Source: Streptomyces sp. NBC_01335 (GTDB lineage Bacteria; Actinomycetota; Actinomycetes; Streptomycetales; Streptomycetaceae). Taken from it: 64,000 nucleotides of DNA. The DNA lies in NCBI RefSeq assembly GCF_035953295.1, contig NZ_CP108370.1, forward strand, positions 5,361,001 to 5,425,000. Reading direction: 5' to 3'. Positions 1 through 8,114 of the stretch are shown in pieces (the first letter of the stretch is position 1; each line of letters opens with the position of its first letter). The notes below the pieces were generated by a model. That model did no database searches. It had not been told where the DNA came from and saw only the letters and a program-made list of their open reading frames with translations. The position numbers were made by a program, and so were the translations under genes.

Positions 1-582
1 CAGCTCCAGATCCGGGTCGCCGGATACCCGGGCTACAACTCGGTGCTCGCCATCGACGGCTCGTACGGCCCCGCCACCACCGCCGCCGTCAAGCGCTTCC
101 AGGCCGCGTACGGCCTCACCGCCGACGGCATCGCAGGACCGGCCACCCAGGCCAAGATCTACGCGCTCCAGGACGACGACTGCACCCCGATCCACTTCAC
201 GTACCCGGAGCTGAACACCTGCAACAGCACCTGGGCGGGCGGGGCGGTCGCGGCCGGGACGGCGAAGGCCAACGCCCTCTCCAGCATGTGGAAGCTGGAG
301 GCGCTGCGGCACGCCCTGGGCGACCAGCCGATCCGCGTCACCAGCGGCTTCCGCTCCACCTCCTGCAACGCGGCGGTGGGCGGCGCCTCGGGCAGCCGCC
401 ATCTCTACGGTGACGCGGTCGACCTCGGGGTCGGGGCGCACTCGCTGTGCACCATGGCGCTCCAGGCCCGCAACCACGGCTTCAACGGAATCCTCGGCCC
501 GGGCTACCCGGACCACGGTGACCACGTACACGTCAACCAGGGCCCGAGCCACTTCTGGTCGGCCTCCAACTGCGGCATCTGA
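1..582 (+). CDS. Peptidoglycan-binding / M15-type zinc D,D-carboxypeptidase, 5' end missing
   Basis: The reading frame is open from base 1, so the start lies upstream of the window; 193 codons are visible. The first ~45 residues are the end of a PG_binding_1 repeat (GSYGPATTAAVKRFQ, then DGIAGPATQAK). A Peptidase_M15-type domain follows, with the zinc-ligand motif SRHLYGDAVDLG (His and Asp) and a second metal His in GDHVHV near the C-terminus. The family cleaves D-Ala-D-Ala bonds of peptidoglycan outside the cell, so a signal peptide is expected in the missing part. A perfect 12-bp hairpin lies about 50 bp after the stop. Confidence 0.9.
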   Translation, partial: QLQIRVAGYPGYNSVLAIDGSYGPATTAAVKRFQAAYGLTADGIAGPATQAKIYALQDDDCTPIHFTYPELNTCNSTWAGGAVAAGTAKANALSSMWKLEALRHALGDQPIRVTSGFRSTSCNAAVGGASGSRHLYGDAVDLGVGAHSLCTMALQARNHGFNGILGPGYPDHGDHVHVNQGPSHFWSASNCGI

Positions 583-630
583 CCGACGCCCGCACGCACG
601 CCTCGCACACCCGCACACCCGCACGCACGC

Positions 631-663
631 GCACGGACCCGCCGTACCGCTGCGGGTCCGTGC
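631..663. terminator. Bidirectional hairpin terminator
   Basis: Perfect 12-bp inverted repeat (631-642 with 652-663) and a 9-nt loop. It sits between the convergent ends of the M15 peptidase gene and the GlxA-type regulator gene. There is no U-tract, which is usual for Streptomyces. Confidence 0.75.
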
Positions 664-674
664 GCCCGTCGGTC

Positions 675-1649
675 TCACGCCATCTCCGGCACCTCGGACG
701 GGCCCCGGAAGGTGCGCCGGTACGCGTTCGGGGTCGTACCCAGCGAACGGACGAACTGGTGGCGCAGGGCCGCCGCGTTGCCGAAGCCGGCCTGCCCCGC
801 GACGGCCTCCATCGTCTCGTCCGAGGTCTCCAGCAGGTGCTGGGCGAGCAGCACCCGCTGCCGCAGCAGCCAGCGGTAGGGGGTGGTGCCCGTCTCCTGC
901 TGGAAGCGGCGCGCGTAGGTGCGGGGCGACATGTGGGCGAGGGCCGCGAGCTGGTCGACGGTCATCTCCTGGTCGAGGTGGTTCTCCATCCACGCCAGGG
1001 TGTCCCCGACGGTGTCGCAACGGGTGCGCGGCAGCGGGCGCTTCACGTACTGCGCCTGGCCGCCGTCCCGGTGCGGGGGGACCACCATCCGGCGGGCGAT
1101 GGCGTTGGCGACGTCCTGGCCGAACTCCTGGCGCACCAGGTGCAGGCAGGCGTCGATACCGGCCGCCGTCCCGGCCGAGGTGATCACCTGGCCCTCGTCG
1201 ACGTAGAGCACGTCCGGCTCCACCCGGGCGCGCGGGAAGCGCCGGGCGAGTTCGTCGGAGTGCCGCCAGTGCGTGGTGCAGCGGCGGCCGTCCAGCAGCC
1301 CCGCCGCCCCGAGGACGAACGCTCCGGAGCAGACGCTCAGCACCCGTGCGCCACGGTCCACCGCCCGGCGCAGCGCGTCCAGGACCTCGTCCGGGTACTC
1401 CCGGGCGATGAAGTGGCTGCCGGCCGGTACGGCGACGAGGTCGGCCTCCTCCAGCCGTTCGAGGCCGTGCGGGGTGGTGAGGGTGAAACCGGCGTGGGTG
1501 CGCAGCGCCGGGCCCTCCGCCGACACCACCGCGAAATCGTGCACCGGCAGGCCCTCGTCGCTGCGGTCGAGGCCGAACACCTCGCACAGGACGCCGAGTT
1601 CGAAGGGGTGCACCTCGTCCAGCAGCAGGGCGGCGACGTTTTTCAGCAT
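675..1649 (-). CDS. GlxA-family transcriptional regulator (DJ-1/PfpI + AraC HTH)
   Basis: 324 aa from the ATG at 1649 (MLKNVAALLLDEV). A longer in-frame start at 1751 would add 34 unconserved-looking residues and was not used. Residues ~1-170 form a DJ-1/PfpI (class I glutamine amidotransferase-like) domain with the nucleophile-elbow-like SVCSGAF. The last ~100 residues are a double-helix AraC/XylS DNA-binding domain (TVDQLAALAHMS, then AGFGNAAALRHQF). The inducing ligand is unknown. It is divergent from the small membrane protein gene at 1742. A spaced inverted repeat, TGGCAG (1671-1676) and CTGCCA (1700-1705), lies in the shared promoter region and could be its operator. It is the next minus-strand gene downstream of nrdB (see findings). 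Confidence 0.85.
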   Translation of the reverse strand: MLKNVAALLLDEVHPFELGVLCEVFGLDRSDEGLPVHDFAVVSAEGPALRTHAGFTLTTPHGLERLEEADLVAVPAGSHFIAREYPDEVLDALRRAVDRGARVLSVCSGAFVLGAAGLLDGRRCTTHWRHSDELARRFPRARVEPDVLYVDEGQVITSAGTAAGIDACLHLVRQEFGQDVANAIARRMVVPPHRDGGQAQYVKRPLPRTRCDTVGDTLAWMENHLDQEMTVDQLAALAHMSPRTYARRFQQETGTTPYRWLLRQRVLLAQHLLETSDETMEAVAGQAGFGNAAALRHQFVRSLGTTPNAYRRTFRGPSEVPEMA

Positions 1650-1741
1650 GAGGGCAGTGTGCCAGGAGTGTGGCAGTAATTCGATGGTTGGTGACAGTCC
1701 TGCCACTGCCGGGACGGGTTCCCGGCGGTCAGAGTGGAGCC

Positions 1742-1951
1742 ATGAACACACTCCTGAACGTCCTCGGTGTCACCGTCCTCGCCGCCCTCGTCCTGCTCCC
1801 CGCCCTCCTCGGACTCGCCCGGGAGCGCCGCATCTCCCGCGAGCTGCGCGCGGCGGAAGAAGCCCGCCGCACCGACCCGCCGGCGCCGGTGGCCGCCCCT
1901 CCCCGGCGCACCGCGCCGACCGGGCACCTCCGGTCCTGGGCGCGGGTCTGA
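1742..1951 (+). CDS. Small single-pass membrane protein
   Basis: 69 aa. The ATG at 1742 is preceded by GTGGAG at a good distance. Residues ~3-25 are a hydrophobic helix (LLNVLGVTVLAALVLLPALLGL). The rest is a charged, Pro/Arg-rich cytoplasmic tail (RERRISRELRAAEEARR). No known family was recognised. It is divergent from the GlxA-type regulator, which might control it; that is inference. Confidence 0.6.
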   Translation: MNTLLNVLGVTVLAALVLLPALLGLARERRISRELRAAEEARRTDPPAPVAAPPRRTAPTGHLRSWARV

Positions 1952-2075
1952 CGGCGGGCCGCGCCGCCCGCGCGAACGGGGCGGTACGCGCGATCATGGA
2001 GAGCCCCGGCAGGGCGGACGGACCCGCGCGACCGGGACTCCCCATGACCGGTCCAGCCACGGACGAAGAGAGAAC

Positions 2076-2753
2076 ATGGCTTTCATCCACCACACGACCA
2101 TGAACCCGGGCAAGCTCGAACTGCTCGCCGGCTGGCTGCCGTCCCAGCCCTGGTACGCGGGCGGCGGCTCGCCCGAACTGGCGAAGGCAGGCGGCTTCCG
2201 GCTCGACGACCCGGAGGGCGAGGTGGGCATCGAGTTCATGGTGGTCACCGACGTCTCGGCGGGCCGCCCGGTCCCGTACCACGTGCCCCTCACCTATCGG
2301 GGCGCCCCGCTCGACGGCGCCGAGGCCGCCCTCATCGGCACCAGCGAACACGGGGTGCTGGGCACGCGCTGGGTCTACGACGGGGCCCGTGACACCGTGC
2401 TGACCGACCGGCTCCTCGCCCTGCTGCACGGCCGCGCCGAACCGCAGGCGCAGAGCGAGACGGACACCCCCGACCCGACCGTGCACAGCCGGTTCATGGG
2501 GGACGACATTCCCGAGGATGCGGTCGTCGAAGCCGTGCGGAGCGGGATGTACGGCACCGACGTCCTGCTGGCGGATCCTGCGGGGCCCGGAAGCTGGACC
2601 CTGCGGGTGGTCCGGGCACTGAGAGGCGACGCCGAGGAGGCCAAGGGCGACGCGGGACCGCTGCACGGCGAGGTCACCGCGCTCTGGGCACCGCCGGGAG
2701 CGGAACCGGCCCGTGCCCGTATCGCCGAGGTGCGCTCCTCGGCGGAGAGCTGA
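2076..2753 (+). CDS. Maltokinase N-terminal-cap-like domain protein
   Basis: 225 aa; ATG preceded by GAAGAGAGAAC. The start MAFIHHTTMNPGKLELLAGW, the phrases GGFRLDDPEGEVGIEF and GTSEHGVLGTRWVYDG, and the overall length match the free-standing Mak_N_cap proteins common in Streptomyces, often misnamed 1,4-alpha-glucan branching protein. No kinase domain follows. In full maltokinases (trehalose/maltose to glycogen route) this cap precedes the catalytic lobes. The role of the stand-alone form is not established. It ends in a strong hairpin shared with nrdB. Confidence 0.7.
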   Translation: MAFIHHTTMNPGKLELLAGWLPSQPWYAGGGSPELAKAGGFRLDDPEGEVGIEFMVVTDVSAGRPVPYHVPLTYRGAPLDGAEAALIGTSEHGVLGTRWVYDGARDTVLTDRLLALLHGRAEPQAQSETDTPDPTVHSRFMGDDIPEDAVVEAVRSGMYGTDVLLADPAGPGSWTLRVVRALRGDAEEAKGDAGPLHGEVTALWAPPGAEPARARIAEVRSSAES

Positions 2754-2756
2754 CAC

Positions 2757-2796
2757 ACGGCGGCGGGCACCCCCTTCCGGGAGTGCCCGCCGCCGT
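2757..2796. terminator. Bidirectional hairpin terminator
   Basis: Perfect 14-bp stem (2757-2770 with 2783-2796) and a 12-nt loop, between the convergent ends of the Mak_N_cap-like gene and nrdB. Confidence 0.8.
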
Positions 2797-2817
2797 TCCG
2801 CCCGACCGATCGGGTTC

Positions 2818-3843
2818 CTAGAAGTCGTCGTCGAAGCCGACCGTGCCCTCCACCGCGACCTGGTACGCGGACGGGCGCCGCTCGAAGAAGTTCGTCAGCT
2901 CCTGCACGCCCTGGAGCTCCATGAACGAGAACGGGTTCTCGGAGCCGTACAGCGCCGGGAAGCCCAGCCGGGTGAGCCGCTGGTCGGCGACGCACTCCAG
3001 GTACTGGCGCATCGACTCGGTGTTCATGCCCGGCAGGCCCTCGCCGCACAGGTCACGGCCGAACTGGAGCTCCGCCTCCACGGCCTCCTTCAGCATGTCG
3101 GTGACCTGCTGCCGGAGTTCGTCGTCGAAGAGCTCCGGCTCCTCCTTGCGGACGGTGTCCACGACCTCGAAGGCGAAGTTCATGTGCATCGTCTCGTCCC
3201 GGAACACCCAGTTGGTGCCCGTGGCGAGGCCGTGCAGCAGACCGCGCGAGCGGAACCAGTAGACGTACGCGAACGCGCCGTAGAAGAACAGCCCCTCGAT
3301 GCAGGCCGCGAAGCAGATCAGGTTCAGCAGGAACCGGCGCCGGTCGGCCTTGGTCTCCAGCCGCTCGATCTTCTCGACCGAGTCCATCCAGCGGAAGCAG
3401 AACTGCGCCTTCTCGCGGATCGACGGGATCTCCTCCACCGCGTCGAACGCGGCGGCACGGTCGTCCGGATCGGGCAGGTAGGTGTCGAGCAGCGTCAGAT
3501 AGAACTGGACGTGCACGGCCTCCTCGAACAGCTGCCGCGACAGGTACAGCCGCGCCTCGGGGGAGTTGATGTGCTTGTACAGCGTCAGCACGAGGTTGTT
3601 CGAGACGATCGAGTCGCCCGTGGCGAAGAACGCCACCAGCCGGCCGATCATGTGCTGCTCGCCCGGCGACAGCTTGGCGAGGTCGGCCACGTCGGAGTGG
3701 AGGTCGACCTCCTCCACGGTCCAGGTGTTCTTGATCGCGTCCCGGTAGCGCTCGTAGAAGTCCGGGTACCGCATGGGGCGCAGGGTCAGTTCGAAGCCCG
3801 GGTCGAGCAGGTTCTTCGCGGCGGTGGGGTCTGTGGTGCTCAT
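2818..3843 (-). CDS. nrdB: Ribonucleoside-diphosphate reductase class Ia, beta subunit
   Basis: 341 aa, starting at ATG 3843 (MSTTDPTAAKN). The last base of the nrdA stop is the first base of this start (TAATG), so translation is probably coupled. It carries the ferritin-like diiron fold: Asp51 (LHSDVAD), the EEAVHVQFY helix with the metal Glu/His and the likely radical Tyr115, the Glu in IEGLFFYGAF, and DETMHMNF with the last Glu/His pair. The C-terminus VGFDDDF is the acidic tail that docks on NrdA. With NrdA it makes dNDPs under aerobic conditions. A terminator follows directly. Confidence 0.97.
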   Translation of the reverse strand: MSTTDPTAAKNLLDPGFELTLRPMRYPDFYERYRDAIKNTWTVEEVDLHSDVADLAKLSPGEQHMIGRLVAFFATGDSIVSNNLVLTLYKHINSPEARLYLSRQLFEEAVHVQFYLTLLDTYLPDPDDRAAAFDAVEEIPSIREKAQFCFRWMDSVEKIERLETKADRRRFLLNLICFAACIEGLFFYGAFAYVYWFRSRGLLHGLATGTNWVFRDETMHMNFAFEVVDTVRKEEPELFDDELRQQVTDMLKEAVEAELQFGRDLCGEGLPGMNTESMRQYLECVADQRLTRLGFPALYGSENPFSFMELQGVQELTNFFERRPSAYQVAVEGTVGFDDDF

Positions 3844-6254
3844 TACTGGCAGGCCTCGCAGGACTCGGGGTTTTCGAGGGAGCAGGCGAGGGCCTCCGCG
3901 TCGGAGTACGCCTGCTGCACGGGGACGGTGGCGGGGGCGGGGGCGGCGGCCTTCGCGGTGCCGGAGGCGGCACGGGCGATCCGGGTCGCCGGGCGCGAAC
4001 GCAGGTAGTACGTCGTCTTCAGTCCCTGCTTCCAGGCGTACGCGTACATCGAGGAGAGCTTCCCGATGGTCGGCGTCTCCAGGAACAGGTTCAGCGACTG
4101 GCTCTGGTCGAGGTACGGCGTACGGGCCGCCGCCATGTCGATCAGGCCGCGCTGCGGGATCTCCCACGCGGTCCGGTACAGCGCGCGCACGTCCGCCGGG
4201 ATCCAGCCGAAGCCCTGCACCGAGCCGCTCGCGTCGCGCAGCGCCTCACGGGTCCGCGCGTCCCACACGCCGAGCCGCTTCAGCTCGTCCACCAGGTACG
4301 CGTTGACCTGGAGGAACTCACCGCTGAGCGTCTCGCGCTTGAAGAGGTTGGAGACCTGCGGCTCGATGCACTCGTACACCCCGGCGATCGAGGCGATGGT
4401 CGCGGTCGGCGCGATGGCGAGCAGCAGCGAGTTGCGCATCCCGGTCTTCGCGATCCGGGCGCGCAGCGCCTCCCACCGCTCCGGCCAGGCGGGAGCCGTG
4501 TCGTAGTGGTCCGGGTGCAGCACCCCGCGCGCGGCCCGGGTCTCGCTCCACGCGGGCAGCGGGCCGGACTTCTCGGCGAGGTCGCAGGAGGCCTCGTACG
4601 CGGCGAGCATGATCCGCTCCGAGATACGGGTGGAGAGCTCGCGGGCCTCCGCGGAGTCGAACGGCAGCCGCAGCTGGAAGAAGACGTCCTGCAGACCCAT
4701 CGCGCCCAGACCCACCGGCCGCCAGCGGGCGTTGGACCGGCCGGACTGCTCGGTCGGGTAGAAGTTGATGTCGACGACGCGGTCCAGGAAGGTCACGGCG
4801 GTCCGCACGGTGGCGTCCAGCCGCTCCCAGTCGATCGCCCCGTCCGCCACGAAGGCGCCCAGGTTGACCGAGCCGAGGTTGCAGACGGCGGTCTCGCCGT
4901 CCTCGGTGACCTCCAGGATCTCCGTGCAGAGGTTCGAGGAGTGCACGACCCGGCCCGGCTCGGCGGTCTGGTTCGCGGTGCGGTTGGAGGCGTCCTTGAA
5001 CGTCATCCAGCCCTGGCCGGTCTGCGCCAGGGTGCGCATCATCCGGCCGTACAGCTCGCGGGCCGGGATCGTCCGGCGGGCCAGGCCCTTCGCCTCGGCG
5101 GCCCGGTAGGCGGTGTCGAACGCGTCGCCCCACAGGTCGACCAGCTCGGGCACGTCGGCGGGCGAGAAGAGCGACCAGGCGGAGTCGGCGTCGACCCGGC
5201 GCATGAACTCGTCGGGGATCCAGTGCGCCAGGTTGAGGTTGTGCGTACGCCGCTGGTCCTCACCGGTGTTGTCGCGCAGCTCCAGGAACTCCTCGATGTC
5301 CGCGTGCCAGGTCTCCAGGTAGACCGCGGCGGCACCCTTGCGCCGGCCGCCCTGGTTGACGGCCGCGACGGAGGCGTCCAGCGTCTTCATGAACGGCACG
5401 ATGCCGTTGGAGAGCCCGTTGGTGCCCCGGATCAGCGAACCGCGCGAACGGATGCGCGAGAACGACAGACCGATGCCGCCCGCGTGCTTCGAGAGCCGCG
5501 CCACCTCGTGGTAGCGGCCGTAGATCGAGTCCAGCTCGTCCAGCGGGGAGTCCAGCAGGTAGCAGGAGGACATCTGCGGGTGGCGGGTGCCCGAGTTGAA
5601 GAGCGTGGGGGAGGAGGGCAGGTAGTCCAGCCGGCTCATCAGCCCGTAGAGCGCCGCGACCTCGTCCACCGCGCGTGCCGAGTCGTCCTCGGCGAGCCCG
5701 GCCGCGACCCGCAGCATGAAGTGCTGCGGAACCTCCACCACCTGACGGGTCAGCGGGTGGCGCAGCAGGTAGCGGCTGTAGAGGGTGCGCAGCCCGAAGT
5801 AGCCGAACCGGTCGTCGGCGCCGTCCGCGAACGCCTCGTCGACCAGCGCGTCCAGCCGCTCGGCGTGCAGCGCCACGAACGCGGCCGTACGGTCCGCGAT
5901 CAGGCCCTCCCGGTGGCCGACGGCGACCGACGCGGAGAACGACACCGCGCCCTCACCGGCCGCCTCGGCGGCGATGGTGCGGGTGAGCAGCCGGGCGGCG
6001 AGCCGCGAGTAGGCCGGGTCCTCCGCGATCAGGCCGGCGGCCGACTCGGTGGCCAGGGTCAGCAGCTCCGCCTCGTCGGCGTGCGCGCTGCGGCCCCGCA
6101 GCGCGGCGGCGGCGACCCTCCCCGGGTCGGTGTCCGGCAGGTCCGCGGTGAGGGCGGTCAGGGTGCGCAGCAGCGCGGTCCCGGGGCCGTCGACGGGCTC
6201 GGTCGCTGCGGTGGCTGCGGGCACGGACGCCGGATCGGCGGGCGCGATGGTCAC
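3843..6254 (-). CDS. nrdA: Ribonucleoside-diphosphate reductase class Ia, alpha subunit
   Basis: 803 aa from GTG 6254, which has GGGAGAG seven bases upstream; an extension to 6353 lacks support. Large-subunit hallmarks include SSCYLLDSPLDELDSIY, KHAGGIGLSFSRIRSRG, the active-site NLCTEIL (Asn/Cys/Glu) and the C-terminal redox pair in ESCEACQ. It reduces ribonucleotides using the NrdB radical. The N-terminus is Ala/Thr-rich and I see no ATP-cone signature (VxKRDG), so dATP inhibition may be absent. The leader carries a cobalamin riboswitch and the promoter two NrdR boxes, so the operon should be repressed when coenzyme B12 (hence class II reductase) or dNTPs are plentiful. Confidence 0.97.
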   Translation of the reverse strand: MTIAPADPASVPAATAATEPVDGPGTALLRTLTALTADLPDTDPGRVAAAALRGRSAHADEAELLTLATESAAGLIAEDPAYSRLAARLLTRTIAAEAAGEGAVSFSASVAVGHREGLIADRTAAFVALHAERLDALVDEAFADGADDRFGYFGLRTLYSRYLLRHPLTRQVVEVPQHFMLRVAAGLAEDDSARAVDEVAALYGLMSRLDYLPSSPTLFNSGTRHPQMSSCYLLDSPLDELDSIYGRYHEVARLSKHAGGIGLSFSRIRSRGSLIRGTNGLSNGIVPFMKTLDASVAAVNQGGRRKGAAAVYLETWHADIEEFLELRDNTGEDQRRTHNLNLAHWIPDEFMRRVDADSAWSLFSPADVPELVDLWGDAFDTAYRAAEAKGLARRTIPARELYGRMMRTLAQTGQGWMTFKDASNRTANQTAEPGRVVHSSNLCTEILEVTEDGETAVCNLGSVNLGAFVADGAIDWERLDATVRTAVTFLDRVVDINFYPTEQSGRSNARWRPVGLGAMGLQDVFFQLRLPFDSAEARELSTRISERIMLAAYEASCDLAEKSGPLPAWSETRAARGVLHPDHYDTAPAWPERWEALRARIAKTGMRNSLLLAIAPTATIASIAGVYECIEPQVSNLFKRETLSGEFLQVNAYLVDELKRLGVWDARTREALRDASGSVQGFGWIPADVRALYRTAWEIPQRGLIDMAAARTPYLDQSQSLNLFLETPTIGKLSSMYAYAWKQGLKTTYYLRSRPATRIARAASGTAKAAAPAPATVPVQQAYSDAEALACSLENPESCEACQ

Positions 6255-6399
6255 GGTGGTGCTCTCCCTCGCTCGGCTCTGGACCGGCGGGGGGAGGTGA
6301 GGGCCGCGGGGGCGCGCCACCTGGAGACGGGCAGCACCGCACACGGCGTCCACCGGCCCATCCGCGAGGCCCGGACGTACGGGCGTCCGGTTCGGGTGA

Positions 6400-6507
6400 G
6401 CCGGACGCGCTGTCGGCAGGTGGCCGGACTCGAAGGGCGCGAAACGCGCGGTTCATACCGTTGCGGGACAGTTCCGGATTCGCACCGGATTCCCCTGCGA
6501 CGACAGC
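6400..6507 (-). ncRNA. Cobalamin (AdoCbl) riboswitch in the nrdAB leader
   Basis: Read on the minus strand, the leader has the conserved core GGGGAATCCGGTGCG (complement of 6481-6495), then GAATCCGGAACTGTCCCGCA and ACGG (complement of 6458-6481), then the B12 box GAGTCCGGCCACCTGCC (within 6411-6431). An 8-bp hairpin (383-390 with 401-408 of the 6 kb block) follows and may be part of the expression platform. Transcription predicted from the -10 at 6514-6519 would start at the riboswitch edge. Known precedent: the S. coelicolor nrdABS operon is repressed by coenzyme B12 through such an element. Boundaries are approximate. Confidence 0.93.
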
Positions 6508-6513
6508 GAGACG

Positions 6514-6560
6514 AGCATACATGTGGTGGCCGGACCGCGAGAACGCCCCACATGTTGTGG
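6514..6560 (-). promoter_or_regulatory. nrdAB promoter with tandem NrdR boxes
   Basis: Two near-palindromic boxes centred on CATG lie at 6545-6560 and 6514-6529, 31 bp apart centre to centre, which is three helical turns and typical of NrdR tandem sites (consensus acACwAtATaTwGTgt). The proximal box overlaps the -10 hexamer TATGCT (minus strand, 6519-6514), as expected for repression by the dATP/ATP-sensing zinc protein NrdR. nrdR itself is not in the window. Confidence 0.8.
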
Positions 6561-6777
6561 CGGTGCGGGGCGGTGCTCCGGTACGCGGGAGGGTGCGGGG
6601 TGGTACGGGGAACTCGGGGAAACACCCTCCTGGAGCACTGGCCCGCCCCCCGAGAAGGAGGACCCTCACGACCGGCCCGATGCCCGGGCACCTCGGCCCG
6701 GTCACGCACCCGGCCGAGTTCGCCGGGCTCCTGCGGCACGCGTTCCGGGCCTGACGCGAGGCTTCGGCCGGTGTCTC

Positions 6778-7299
6778 TCAGCCGCCGCTGCCCAGGTCCA
6801 GCCGGTAGGTGAGCAGCGTCAGGTCCGGCACCGGCCGCCAGTCGCGTTCCGGGGTGCGGGCGAAGCCGAGCCGGTGGTAGATCCGGTGCGCCCCGGCCAT
6901 GGCGGGCTGCGTCGACAGGGCGAGCCCGGTGACCCCGTCGGTGGCGCGGGCCCGCGCCACGCACGCCCGTACGAGCGCTTCCCCGGCTCCCCGGCCGCGC
7001 CCCGCCCTGCCCACCGCGAGCATCCGGAACTCCGCCTCGTCCGCCGCCGCGACGTCGCACATGGGGCTGCCGGGCGGGGCGTAGGTGACTCCGCCGAGCA
7101 CGGTGCCGGTGTCGTCCGCGGCCAGCAGTATGTCCGCCACGGCGGCCCGGCCTGCCACGTCCCGCAACCTGGCGAGATAAGGATCGTCCTCGCCTCCGCC
7201 CAACAGCCCGTCACCGAGGTACGCCTGGGCCGTGATCTCACCGAGGAGCGCGTACTCCTCCGGCTCGGCCTCTCTGATCGTCAGGTCCATGAACGTCAT
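6778..7299 (-). CDS. GNAT-family N-acetyltransferase
   Basis: 173 aa from ATG 7299 (MTFMDLTIREAEP); the ATG at 7290 is equally possible, and neither has a clear ribosome site. The fold reads IREAEPEEY, then EFRMLAVGRAGRGRGAGEALV, the acetyl-CoA pyrophosphate loop (R/Q-x-x-G-x-G/A type), then AHRIYHRLGFARTPERDW at the C-terminus. The substrate is not predictable. It lies 47 bp downstream of the lipoprotein gene on the same strand and may share its transcript. Confidence 0.85.
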   Translation of the reverse strand: MTFMDLTIREAEPEEYALLGEITAQAYLGDGLLGGGEDDPYLARLRDVAGRAAVADILLAADDTGTVLGGVTYAPPGSPMCDVAAADEAEFRMLAVGRAGRGRGAGEALVRACVARARATDGVTGLALSTQPAMAGAHRIYHRLGFARTPERDWRPVPDLTLLTYRLDLGSGG

Positions 7300-7346
7300 T
7301 CTGCGCCGCCGCGCGGGCGGGCGGACAGGGCGGTCCAGGAAAAGGA

Positions 7347-7985
7347 TCAACCGCTCGCGCCCACCTCGTTGTCCGGGGCCCCGTCGCCCTCCGGCGGGAG
7401 GTCGCCGCGCTGGATCGGCTGCGAGCCGGGAGCCTGGCCGAGGGGCGGGAGGACCTTGTCGAGCTCGGCGTCGTCCGCCGGATGGGCCGCTTCGGCCGCC
7501 TTGCGGAGGGTGGCGCGGTCCACGGCGGGGAGTTCGGCGCTGACCGTCACGGAGACGTCTCCCTCGGTGCGGGCGTAGGAGTGGCCGAGGGCGGTCGCGC
7601 TGTACCAGCCCTCGCCCTCGCGTTCGCAGACGGTGTAGCCGGCCGAGCCGTCGGCCACCGGCTTCTTGTTGCAGTCGGCGGGGGAGTAGTCGGCGCGCTC
7701 CACGCCGAGTTGGATCACGTGCCCGTTCTTGTCGGTGTAGGAGCTGCCGAAACCGTCGTCGCCGAGCACGCCCACCGACTGCGTCGCCAGGGTGTATCCG
7801 GCCACCTCGGTGACGTACACGTGGTCGGCCCGGGTCTGGAGTGCCGTCGCACGCGCCTCAAGTTCGGCGTGGTCCGGTACGTCGGCGGACGCGCCGCCCG
7901 CGCCGGCGTGCTCGGTGCCGCAGCCGACGAGGGTGAGGACCAGCAGGGCGGGCCACAGGCCGCGCAGCCGGGTGTGAGATGTCAT
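7347..7985 (-). CDS. Secreted lipoprotein of unknown function
   Basis: 212 aa from ATG 7985 with GGAAGGA seven bases upstream. The N-terminus is a type II signal peptide with lipobox LVGC (lipidated Cys22). The mature part has two later cysteines (DCNKK and VCERE) that could pair, a beta-rich middle, and an acidic low-complexity tail. No family recognised. It probably anchors to the outer face of the membrane. Confidence 0.8.
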   Translation of the reverse strand: MTSHTRLRGLWPALLVLTLVGCGTEHAGAGGASADVPDHAELEARATALQTRADHVYVTEVAGYTLATQSVGVLGDDGFGSSYTDKNGHVIQLGVERADYSPADCNKKPVADGSAGYTVCEREGEGWYSATALGHSYARTEGDVSVTVSAELPAVDRATLRKAAEAAHPADDAELDKVLPPLGQAPGSQPIQRGDLPPEGDGAPDNEVGASG

Positions 7986-8114
7986 GAGCACATCCTTCCG
8001 TACGGGTCCGGCGGTCCGGTCGCGGGGCGGGTACGCCACCGGGCCGCCGCCCCTCCCACCGGGGGAGGACGCGACGGCCCGGCGGACGGTTCGCCCGTGG
8101 GTACGGCAGGCGGG

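Noticed and set aside
6461..6754. Plus-strand open frame of 97 codons with AAGGAGG near 6655
   Set aside because: It covers the riboswitch and NrdR region antisense. The ribosome-like sequence is 18 bases from the only ATG, and the frame has no recognisable protein.
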